A stretch of DNA of 64,000 nucleotides from Enterococcus mundtii (GTDB lineage: Bacteria; Bacillota; Bacilli; Lactobacillales; Enterococcaceae): the NCBI RefSeq assembly GCF_013394305.1, contig NZ_AP019810.1, forward strand, positions 1,743,501 to 1,807,500. The letters are read 5' to 3'. The translations under genes and the position numbers were made by a program. The notes below the pieces were generated by a model that was given only the letters and a program-made list of their open reading frames with translations, was not told the DNA's origin and did no database searches. This document shows positions 53,567-60,046 of this stretch, in pieces; position 1 is the first letter of the stretch; every line of letters starts with the position of its first letter.

Positions 53567-54133
53567 ATGAATAAACAAGGTTTGATTGAGAAATTAGAAA
53601 GTTTATCGATTGTAAAATCAGGCGAATCGACCTACGATGAAGGATTTTATGATGGCGTCTATGCTTCGATTGAGTCAGCAAAACAACTAGACGAACCGCA
53701 GAAGCCAGTGGTGCCTAAGTTTGTGGCGGAATGGTTAGAAAAGATGCGTAAGCAATTAGTTTCATACCATTTTGAATCAGGCGCAAGATTTATGATGTTT
53801 ATAGGTATAGACTATCACCAAAGAAGAGGGCTACTCACGCTTAATGAAAAAGTTCGACGTTGGCTTGAAAAAGATGGAAATGAAGTAAAACTATCTAACG
53901 CTATTGATTATGGCTACGAGGTCGAGCAAGAGCCATTGTATTATGTTTATTTTCCAGAGATAACTGCGTCAGCAGGCATTGGAGAAGCTTATCTAATGAA
54001 AACTCGTAATGGAGTTGAATTAGCCGATAATAATGACTTCGACGATATGAAATTCACGGAACAAGAAATCAAAACAATCGACGAGAGATACTGGGCGTTT
54101 GCTGTGCCAGTGGAAGAGGTGATGGAAGGATGA
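53567..54133 (+). CDS. DUF1642 family phage protein
   Basis: The product is 188 residues. The family pattern is present: an N-terminal YDEGFYDGVYASIESAKQL, then PVVPKFVAEWLEKM and YGYEVEQEPLYYVYFPE. AAGGAGGAACAGCG precedes the ATG. It overlaps the next gene by 4 bases within GAAGGATGA. Function unknown. Confidence 0.85.
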   Translation: MNKQGLIEKLESLSIVKSGESTYDEGFYDGVYASIESAKQLDEPQKPVVPKFVAEWLEKMRKQLVSYHFESGARFMMFIGIDYHQRRGLLTLNEKVRRWLEKDGNEVKLSNAIDYGYEVEQEPLYYVYFPEITASAGIGEAYLMKTRNGVELADNNDFDDMKFTEQEIKTIDERYWAFAVPVEEVMEG

Positions 54134-54351
54134 ATATAGAAAATACAGCATTACCTGAAAGTGGGTATTTGGAAAAAGTGATTAATGTCGAGAGATTGCA
54201 AAATGGTAATTTTCAAGTGATGGTAAGAGCATTTCCAACTAGAAAAAGAAAAGTCCAAACTATTAAAATGGAATTTTCTCAAAACGGATTTAATGCATTA
54301 GTAGGATCACTAATGGCGATGGCGCAAGCGGAAGAGGTGGCAGAAGGATGA
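54130..54351 (+). CDS. Small phage protein
   Basis: The product is 73 residues, beta then helix (GNFQVMVRAFPTRKRKVQTI; FNALVGSLMAMAQAEEVAEG). Its end (GAAGAGGTGGCAGAAGGATGA) nearly repeats the end of the preceding gene, including the ribosome site for the next. Function unknown. Confidence 0.65.
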   Translation: MNIENTALPESGYLEKVINVERLQNGNFQVMVRAFPTRKRKVQTIKMEFSQNGFNALVGSLMAMAQAEEVAEG

Positions 54352-54740
54352 GTAAGCTTAAAGTTGAAGATAATGTTTTTTACAAAGGCGATGAAGGCAT
54401 CATCCGAGAAGTTATGATAGATGGAAAAGAAGATTTTTATAGGGTAGATGTTAGCAAAAAATCTATACACTACCTATATGAAGACGAATTAGATTTAGTT
54501 ACTCAAAAACTCAACGACAACCAGAAAGTCGTGTTGGAATGGTTGAAAGAAAAATACACATATACGGATATTGGAGCTATTGAACTATTTTGGAGACTTA
54601 AAGTCAATTCCACAAAAGAAAAATATCGCTATAGAGATGTTTATATGAGCTACAAAAACATGACGAATAGCGAACAACTGCAAATTTTAGCAGCATTCGC
54701 TCAATGGGCATTAGAACAGGAGGCCGTCAATGAGAAATAA
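54348..54740 (+). CDS. Phage protein with a C-terminal module shared with the 55525 gene
   Basis: The product is 130 residues. The first 50 resemble a small KOW-like or SH3-like domain (LKVEDNVFYKGDEGIIREVM). The rest (LNDNQKVVLEWLKE... MTNSEQLQILAAFAQWALEQ) is a helical module also present at 55525. The gene ends in AGGAGG, the site for the next gene. Function unknown. Confidence 0.65.
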   Translation: MSKLKVEDNVFYKGDEGIIREVMIDGKEDFYRVDVSKKSIHYLYEDELDLVTQKLNDNQKVVLEWLKEKYTYTDIGAIELFWRLKVNSTKEKYRYRDVYMSYKNMTNSEQLQILAAFAQWALEQEAVNEK

Positions 54741-54909
54741 ATACCCGGGCTATTGCTATCGATGTGGCGGCTTCGTTGATCGTAGTAAAGGACATTTCGA
54801 GAGGAAAAACGGATATTGGAGGATCCAGCACGCAGATTGCGCCATCAAATATCGAGGCACTAAAGTTCAAGGGAATGGGCTACAACCTAAACAGGAGGAA
54901 GCGGGATGA
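54730..54909 (+). CDS. Small zinc-ribbon-like phage protein
   Basis: The product is 59 residues. It opens MRNKYPGYCYRCGGFVDRSKG, with CYRC and a later HADC that could bind zinc. AGGAGG in the previous gene is its ribosome site and CAGGAGG at its own end serves the next. Function unknown. Confidence 0.6.
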   Translation: MRNKYPGYCYRCGGFVDRSKGHFERKNGYWRIQHADCAIKYRGTKVQGNGLQPKQEEAG

Positions 54910-55277
54910 AAAAATGTCCAATATGTGAAAAGGTGTTTCGTCAATTTGAGGATGTAGTAGAAATAGAAAGTAAGTTTTATCACGAGGGTTGTTTAGAAAT
55001 CGTACCAGTAAAGTTTTGTGCTTATAATCCAAACGAGGATGATTACGAGAATTTTATTGGTCAATTCGATCCTGATGACAAGTCTTGGGTAAGCGATATG
55101 ATGGGTGACGGTGATTATTTAAAAGAAAAACGCTTTAAGGTTTCATATACCAATGTGTTGATTGAAACAGGTGAAATTGAAACTATAGAGATCTTTGCGC
55201 TTGATGCTGAGGAAGCAAAGGAAAGATGGTCATCACCATTTCGTCAGGTTTTAAATGCAGAAGAAATAGAAGATTAA
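54906..55277 (+). CDS. Phage protein with an N-terminal zinc-binding motif
   Basis: The product is 123 residues. CPICEKVFRQFEDVVEIESK and FYHEGCLE provide a CxxC and His/Cys pair. The middle is acidic and the end (FALDAEEAKERW) helical. It overlaps the preceding gene by 4 bases. Function unknown. Confidence 0.65.
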   Translation: MKKCPICEKVFRQFEDVVEIESKFYHEGCLEIVPVKFCAYNPNEDDYENFIGQFDPDDKSWVSDMMGDGDYLKEKRFKVSYTNVLIETGEIETIEIFALDAEEAKERWSSPFRQVLNAEEIED

Positions 55278-55319
55278 TTCCACAATCGACAGAGATAAAC
55301 AACTGAAGGAGGCGATATT

Positions 55320-55511
55320 ATGTCTGGTAATGACACACATGAAGTTACACAAGAATGGTTGAATCAACATGAGTTTCTACTGGCTTTCTACTTTATCCTA
55401 TGGAATCAAAGTTGGGTTTCCACTGACAAAGTATGGGAATGGACGAAACAAGCAGAACAAGATACAGGCTATAACGCAGATGGTGAAGTAGTCAGCTATC
55501 CGACGAAATAG
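55320..55511 (+). CDS. Small phage protein
   Basis: The product is 63 residues, rich in Trp (EFLLAFYFILWNQSWVSTDK; VWEWTKQAEQDTGY). GAAGGAGGCG precedes the ATG. Function unknown. Confidence 0.6.
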   Translation: MSGNDTHEVTQEWLNQHEFLLAFYFILWNQSWVSTDKVWEWTKQAEQDTGYNADGEVVSYPTK

Positions 55512-55524
55512 CAGAAAGCGAGTA

Positions 55525-55902
55525 ATGAATGTGAGTGAAGAATACAAAATTACTACAGGGAAAATCACTGGTGAGACTTTAAAGATAGATCTAGAATCGT
55601 CAATAATAATTGATGGTAAAAGCTATACTTCCAATGAATTTAATGAAGCGGTAGAAATGTTAAAACAACCGCAACTCAACGAGAATCAGCAAAACTTGAT
55701 CATCTGGATGAAAGAAAATGAATGTGAAACGAATGATCCGCTAGAGTCGATATCCGACTTGTTTTTGAATGGCACACCAAGTAAGTATTTTCCTGATTTA
55801 CCATTAAGTTGTTTGGAAGCAGCTTACCAAAGTTTAAACAATCAACAAAAAATGGAATTGGTAAGTGAGTATTTAAAACAGTATTCGGAACAGGAGGAGT
55901 AG
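55525..55902 (+). CDS. Phage protein with a C-terminal module shared with the 54348 gene
   Basis: The product is 125 residues. The N-terminal 55 residues are beta-rich (YKITTGKITGETLKIDLESS). From LNENQQNLIIWMKE to LVSEYLKQYSEQEE it matches the helical module of the 54348 gene. AGAAAGCGAGTA precedes the ATG. CAGGAGGAG at the end is the site for the next gene. Confidence 0.65.
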   Translation: MNVSEEYKITTGKITGETLKIDLESSIIIDGKSYTSNEFNEAVEMLKQPQLNENQQNLIIWMKENECETNDPLESISDLFLNGTPSKYFPDLPLSCLEAAYQSLNNQQKMELVSEYLKQYSEQEE

Positions 55903-55904
55903 GA

Positions 55905-56108
55905 ATGGAAAAAGATAAAAGTTTAATCATATGGAATAAAAACGGATCAACCATGAAATTTGAGGAAGTAACTAATTTTCGAGATGAATGGCAAAAAGAA
56001 CAAATTTCTTTTGAATATTTTGGGGTTAGCACCCAAGTCCGTCGGAAGGCAGTATTCTACACCAATAATATTGCTGGCTATGCTTTAGAGCAGGAGGAAA
56101 TCAAATGA
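55905..56108 (+). CDS. Small phage protein
   Basis: The product is 67 residues (WNKNGSTMKFEEVTNFRDEW; FEYFGVSTQVRRKAVFYTNN), beta-rich. It ends LEQEEIK, whose codons contain GGAGGAAA for the next gene. Function unknown. Confidence 0.65.
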   Translation: MEKDKSLIIWNKNGSTMKFEEVTNFRDEWQKEQISFEYFGVSTQVRRKAVFYTNNIAGYALEQEEIK

Positions 56109-56314
56109 AATTTTATGTAATTGAGTTTGGTGAATATTTTTATAGGAAAGATGATCGATATATGGGTGGTGCTTCATTAAGTGTGGTTCACGCATTACAA
56201 GATGCTCGGTGGTTTCGTAATTATGAAGAGGCTGAGGAAACTACGGAAAAATTCGGTGGTGAAGTTAAAGAATGCAGTGTATCGGGATTGGAAGCGGCTG
56301 AGGAGGAAAAATGA
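56105..56314 (+). CDS. Small phage protein
   Basis: The product is 69 residues (MKFYVIEFGEYFYRKDDRYM; HALQDARWFRNYEEAEETTE). The second part resembles DUF2483-like phage proteins that read ALxDARxFxNxEEAE. It ends AAEEEK over GAGGAGGAAA. Function unknown. Confidence 0.7.
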   Translation: MKFYVIEFGEYFYRKDDRYMGGASLSVVHALQDARWFRNYEEAEETTEKFGGEVKECSVSGLEAAEEEK

Positions 56315-56463
56315 TGAATCACATTGTGGCTATCATATTTATAGTATCATTCTTATTCCCGAGCATACGTTACTATGACAAAAGTGGTAAAAATCGTTTC
56401 ATGGCTGATGGAATACTAATATGTTTAATCAATTGTTATCTAGACAGTCGTGACACGGATTGA
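56314..56463 (+). CDS. Small phage membrane protein
   Basis: The product is 49 residues: an N-terminal hydrophobic helix (HIVAIIFIVSFLFPSI) and a second weak one (DGILICLINCYL). AGGAGG lies 7 bases before ATG 56314; ATG 56311 is the alternative. Function unknown. Confidence 0.55.
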   Translation: MNHIVAIIFIVSFLFPSIRYYDKSGKNRFMADGILICLINCYLDSRDTD

Positions 56464-56574
56464 GGCGACGAAATCAAAGGATTTTACTTATTGCAACTTT
56501 AATACAAGTATAGAGTAATTTTTGCAACCGTCAAAAATGAGTGTCACAAATAAAATGGAAAAGGAGGCTTGATG

Positions 56575-56814
56575 ATGGATCTACCAACTAAAAATCCTAT
56601 AAAGCAAGAGGAATCAGAATTTAAAGTCGGCGATATGGTTCGTTGTACAGCAGAAGAGTTCATTTATCCAATCAGAGGGTATGTAGAACGTGTGTACAAT
56701 CATTCAGCAGTTATTCGTATTGAGAATACGATGGACTGTGACAAAGAACTAGCGAAGAGCAAAGCGAATATTGCGGTTGCTCGATTAGTGGATATGGAAG
56801 TTATGAAAGCTTAG
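56575..56814 (+). CDS. DUF2187-like phage protein
   Basis: The product is 79 residues. FKVGDMVRCTAEEFIYPIRG and VERVYNHSAVIRIE resemble the KOW-like DUF2187 family of RNA- or ribosome-linked domains. AAGGAGG precedes the ATG cluster; ATG 56575 gives the best spacing. Function unknown. Confidence 0.65.
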   Translation: MDLPTKNPIKQEESEFKVGDMVRCTAEEFIYPIRGYVERVYNHSAVIRIENTMDCDKELAKSKANIAVARLVDMEVMKA

Positions 56815-56877
56815 TTTTGCTCTTTAAACTTTCTTACAAATATGAGTATTTTTCTACAACTGGAAGGAGAAGGAACA

Positions 56878-57282
56878 ATGGCAAACCCTTTGGAGAATAT
56901 AGATGTTAAACAAACAAGAAAAAATGCAAGGGCAGTATTAAACAACTATAGAAATTTAGAACGTTTAGTCGGACCAGTGAAAGTGGACTTTTCCGTGATG
57001 ATGATTACTAAGAAGTTTAAACCTATAAATGACAGTCAAAATGAAGAAATTATTGAAGCGGTAAGCATTCGAAATTCGGTTATTGATGCGTTAGTGCGGT
57101 TAAGTAAAATTCATTTTCAAGTTCTTTATTATAGCTTTTGTTTTCCTAATAAGATGACCATGTATCAAATTGGGGAAAAGTTAGGATATTCTGACAGAAC
57201 TATTGAGAGAATGAAATCCGTAGCTTTGATCGAATTCGCTGAGGCATATAAATCGGGTGAACTTATTTCACGTACAAAATAA
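56878..57282 (+). CDS. ArpU family late transcription regulator
   Basis: The product is about 134 residues. The family pattern is seen in TRKNARAVLNNYRNLERLVG and, near the end, LGYSDRTIERMKSVALIEFAEAY, a sigma-4-like helix-turn-helix. ArpU proteins activate phage late genes. GGAAGGAGAAGG precedes ATG 56878; the longer upstream frame is rejected. Confidence 0.9.
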   Translation: MANPLENIDVKQTRKNARAVLNNYRNLERLVGPVKVDFSVMMITKKFKPINDSQNEEIIEAVSIRNSVIDALVRLSKIHFQVLYYSFCFPNKMTMYQIGEKLGYSDRTIERMKSVALIEFAEAYKSGELISRTK

Positions 57283-57355
57283 AAAAGCCGGATTCCTCCG
57301 ACTTTAATTAATAATTCTGACACAATTATTATATCATAAATGGAGGAATCAATGG

Positions 57356-57823
57356 ATGGTACTTTTCGATGTAAAGAAATATGAGACACCAGAGGCAAAA
57401 GATGTGGATATGGATAACACAAAACATAATGTTGGTGTTTTTCTTTCAGCATATCTGTCAGCTAGATGTAGGATAGGACAACCTCGGGAGCCTAAAGTAA
57501 CAGCATCTTACTCCTTGGTTCCACCTTCTACAGCAAATAATACATTTGAAGCAGAACGAATGATGATTGAGAGAGAGGAAGCGCAAGAAGAATTTGAGTA
57601 CTTGCACAAATTATTTGTTCGTGGCTATTCAGCAATTCAGCATCCGCATAAACCTGATGTAACAGAGAGGCGGAAAAAGATATTCTATGATCGCTATATC
57701 AACGGTATGTCAATTTATGTAACTGCTCAAAGAAATAATACGAGCGAAGAATCTGTAAAAGCAGAATCGAACAAAATCATCATTCAATTTGCTTCTTCCT
57801 TAGAACTGGTTGCTTTTAAGTAG
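57356..57823 (+). CDS. Second sigma-like/ArpU-like phage regulator
   Basis: The product is 155 residues. The middle (EAERMMIEREEAQEEFEYLH) is helical and the end (RKKIFYDRYINGMSIYVTAQ, then NNTSEESVKAESNKII) looks like a sigma-4-type helix-turn-helix. It lies just after ArpU, a place often taken by a second late regulator. TGGAGGAATC precedes the ATG. Confidence 0.65.
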   Translation: MVLFDVKKYETPEAKDVDMDNTKHNVGVFLSAYLSARCRIGQPREPKVTASYSLVPPSTANNTFEAERMMIEREEAQEEFEYLHKLFVRGYSAIQHPHKPDVTERRKKIFYDRYINGMSIYVTAQRNNTSEESVKAESNKIIIQFASSLELVAFK

Positions 57824-57965
57824 CCAGTTTTTACACTTTTTATACCCATTTACTACCCAAATGCTTTCCTTTTTATACCTTTTTTATACCAATCAACTAC
57901 CTAGAAAATGATTTATTATGATAGTGTCGAAAGATTAGTAAACAGGACATCGACAAAAACAATTT

Positions 57966-58076
57966 GAAGGGAGGAAATCTCCCTCATCGTTGTAATTAAG
58001 CTTCGATAGACAGCAACAAATAAACTAAAGGATGTGGGGTTCAGCTCCTGCGGATAGTTCATATGTTGCTGTCTAT
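57966..58076 (+). ncRNA. Structured non-coding region between regulators and module copy 3
   Basis: AGGGAG/CTCCCT form a short hairpin at 57968-57985. ATAGACAGCAACA (58006-58018) pairs perfectly with TGTTGCTGTCTAT (58064-58076), enclosing a 45-base internal region with GGGGTTCAGCTCC. No reading frame is present. It could be a small RNA, a leader of the next gene or a packaging-related site. Confidence 0.35.
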
Positions 58077-58105
58077 TAATTTATGTGTGGGAAGAAGGAC
58101 AAAGA

Positions 58106-58228
58106 ATGGAAATCACAATTAAAGCAACGCCAGAAGAAGTAAAAGAATTGCTCCAAGCTATTAGGAGTAGCAAGGAGCAAATTGATATTCAAGCGATTTT
58201 GGGTAAAAAAAGTAGTAATGACGGTTAA
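58106..58228 (+). CDS. Short ITIKATPEEVK protein, module copy 3
   Basis: The product is 40 residues: MEITIKATPEEVKELLQAIR, then a short divergent tail. GAAGAAGGACAAAGA precedes the ATG. Its stop shares TTAA with the stop of the convergent Cas2-like gene, as in copy 1. Confidence 0.7.
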   Translation: MEITIKATPEEVKELLQAIRSSKEQIDIQAILGKKSSNDG

Positions 58229-58500
58229 TAAATATTTTCATTGATAAATTTCCAAGATTCTGTATAGAGCCACCCTGAATGATCGTTACCTATCTCAGTT
58301 ACAAAAATCAAATCATTGTCATCAAGCGCATGTTTTTTTAAACTATCTCTCATTTGTTCTGCAGTCATACTGGTATTAATTAGCCAGAAGGATTCTAATG
58401 GCTTAATATGCCAGCAATTCCAGGACTCAATTGTTTCGACAACTTTTTGATACTTTTGGCCGGGAGAGTGTAAATCATATGATAGAACATAGGATTTCAT
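58225..58500 (-). CDS. Stand-alone Cas2-like (SinR-type) protein, module copy 3
   Basis: The product is 91 residues. MKSYVLSYDLHSPGQKYQKV followed by ESFWLINTSMTAEQMRDSLK and DDNDLIFVTEI fits the ferredoxin-like Cas2/VapD-related family that occurs outside CRISPR loci. The first-strand Asp in SYDL, metal-linked in Cas2, is kept. No CRISPR array or cas genes are in the window. It has its own promoter and AGTGGTC leader hairpin. Confidence 0.75.
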   Translation of the reverse strand: MKSYVLSYDLHSPGQKYQKVVETIESWNCWHIKPLESFWLINTSMTAEQMRDSLKKHALDDNDLIFVTEIGNDHSGWLYTESWKFINENIY

Positions 58501-58560
58501 TCGAGTTCACCACCGTTCCTTATTATTTTAGCGGACCACTCGCTAATAATTAAAATTATA
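58501..58560 (-). promoter_or_regulatory. Promoter and AGTGGTC-loop leader hairpin, copy 3
   Basis: On the minus strand TTGTGA, 16 bp and TATAAT (58560-58555) are followed by TTAGCG-AGTGGTC-CGCTAA (58546-58528). The stem sequence differs from copies 1 and 2 while the loop is identical. Confidence 0.7.
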
Positions 58561-58591
58561 CACTATGTATGCTTGTTCACAATGGAATAAT

Positions 58592-58680
58592 GTCGCTGTG
58601 GCGGAAAGGGTAGACGCTATGGATGAGTCCTATACTGCACTTTGGTGTGGTTGTGTAAGGTTCGATTCCTTGCCAGCGAC
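58592..58680 (+). tRNA. tRNA-like RNA, Leu(GAG) type, non-canonical
   Basis: The cloverleaf can be drawn: acceptor GTCGCTG/CAGCGAC (7 bp), D-arm GCG/CGC, anticodon stem TATGG/CTATA with loop ATGAGTC (anticodon GAG), long variable arm GCAC/GTGT and T-loop TTCGATT. Odd points: the T-stem is 6 bp, there is no base between D and anticodon stems, base 37 is T, and the 3' end is TTT rather than CCA. It may be a degenerate or modified-role tRNA. Confidence 0.6.
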
Positions 58681-58866
58681 TTTGGGTTTACGGTGATCCA
58701 TAACTGCCAGTCAGTAAAACCGAATGACAACCGAGGAGGACGGCGAAAAGGGCGAAATAATACAAATTTTTCGTGTGTAGGTTGTTTGAAAGAGCTATAA
58801 CTGCATCTCATTGCTGAGATGTAGTTTTTACATATGAGATCACTCGTTGAGTGGTCTTTTTATTTT
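58681..58866 (+). ncRNA. Non-coding tail with two terminators after the tRNA-like gene
   Basis: No gene is seen. GGTTTAC/GTAAAACC form a hairpin at about 58685-58720. CTGCATCTCA/TGAGATGTAG with TTTTT (58801-58829) and GATCACTC/GAGTGGTC with TTTTTATTTT (58838-58866) are two successive rho-independent terminators. They would end a transcript carrying the tRNA-like RNA. Confidence 0.6.
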
Positions 58867-58884
58867 GTGAAGAGAGGTCATATT

Positions 58885-59022
58885 GTGAGAGAGGGAAAAA
58901 CTTTTGGCGAAACGCTAGGTGACCTTACCCAAGCTATGGATAGATTCAAAATAAGGTTTGGTATGATACTTCGCTTAGATAAATTTATGAATTGGTTAAT
59001 AAAAACTATAAATATAAACTAG
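58885..59022 (+). CDS. Small phage protein
   Basis: The product is 45 residues from GTG 58885 (GAGAGG upstream), amphipathic helical (FGETLGDLTQAMDRFKIRFG; FMNWLIKTININ). The longer frame overlaps a terminator and is rejected. Function unknown. Confidence 0.45.
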   Translation: MREGKTFGETLGDLTQAMDRFKIRFGMILRLDKFMNWLIKTININ

Positions 59023-59041
59023 CAAGCAAGGAGGTTACATA

Positions 59042-59269
59042 ATGAGAAACTACTGGTACGTTTCACTATCTAATAGATATCCACCACCAAATGAAGATGA
59101 TCCATTAAGGGTCGTCCAGTCAGTTCAGATCAAAAAGAAATACTCCATTGTAGAAATGACCAGAGAAGCTACACCGAAAGAAATTGATAAGTGCAAACTT
59201 GTTTATTGTGGTCATGGTTATTGGAAAGATGATTATATCCAACAAAATATAGGGAGGTATTTATCATGA
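59042..59269 (+). CDS. Phage protein of unknown function
   Basis: The product is 75 residues (YWYVSLSNRYPPPNEDDPLR; KCKLVYCGHGYWKDDYIQ). AAGGAGGTTACATA precedes the ATG, and it overlaps the next start by 4 bases. It precedes the packaging genes. Confidence 0.65.
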   Translation: MRNYWYVSLSNRYPPPNEDDPLRVVQSVQIKKKYSIVEMTREATPKEIDKCKLVYCGHGYWKDDYIQQNIGRYLS

Positions 59270-59577
59270 AGAATTTTAATGAAGCGGTTTTAAAAACTAA
59301 TGTAAGCAAAGAGCTATCAAAAGCTTATAAGAAGGCATTGGAAATGGAGAATGGACGTAAGTGGGTAGAAAATCCAATGACTATAAATGGAGAAACTACA
59401 ACTAACGTGAAACCAGTTTGGGGTGGCTGTTATGCGAATGTAGATATCACAGAAAGCCAAGAAGAAGGTAAAGCGGAATTGATCCTCACTTTAGTATCAA
59501 GGACTCTGCCGAATTTAAAAGAGGCTGTCAAAAGCTATGAGCGAGATGGATTCGAAGTTATTCAGACTAATTACTAA
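59266..59577 (+). CDS. Phage protein of unknown function
   Basis: The product is 103 residues with a beta-rich second half (AELILTLVSRTLPNLKEAVK). GGGAGGTATTTATC precedes the ATG. Conserved position before the small terminase gene; function unknown. Confidence 0.65.
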   Translation: MKNFNEAVLKTNVSKELSKAYKKALEMENGRKWVENPMTINGETTTNVKPVWGGCYANVDITESQEEGKAELILTLVSRTLPNLKEAVKSYERDGFEVIQTNY

Positions 59578-59644
59578 TTTTCAAACCACATGAATTTGGA
59601 AATAGTCATTAAGAAAAAGGCTTTTAGAAAGAAGGTGAGATTGC

Positions 59645-60046
59645 ATGACAAAAAATGACAAATACAAACCTACTCCAGCTGAGAAAAAACTATTAGAAGT
59701 CTTATTAAATGCTGAAAATGTTGGCAAGTCTGTTCAAGAGTTATGTAATCTCGCTGGTGTAAGTAGAAATAAGTATTATGATGCGATGAAGAAACAAGAA
59801 TTTGTTGATTTGGTAAATAAGACGACAATGGATCTTATTAAGGGAAAGGCTGCTAATGTCTTGAATGCGGCATATAACTTCGCGCTTACTGAAAAAGGTC
59901 ACCAAGACAGAAAAATGATTCTTACAATAGCTGGTATCTATGCTGAGAAACAAGAAACTAAGATTACTGGTGATATGAAAGTCAGCAATCCATTTGCTAA
60001 TCTTTCCGAAGAAGAATTGCGAAAGTTGGCGAGTCGTGATGGATAA
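59645..60046 (+). CDS. Phage terminase small subunit
   Basis: The product is 133 residues. It starts with a helix-turn-helix (KSVQELCNLAGVSRNKYYDAM), continues with helices, and ends in a basic/acidic tail SNPFANLSEEELRKLASRDG typical of small terminases. It recognises the packaging site. It overlaps the large subunit gene by 8 bases. AGAAGGTGAG precedes the ATG. Confidence 0.88.
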   Translation: MTKNDKYKPTPAEKKLLEVLLNAENVGKSVQELCNLAGVSRNKYYDAMKKQEFVDLVNKTTMDLIKGKAANVLNAAYNFALTEKGHQDRKMILTIAGIYAEKQETKITGDMKVSNPFANLSEEELRKLASRDG

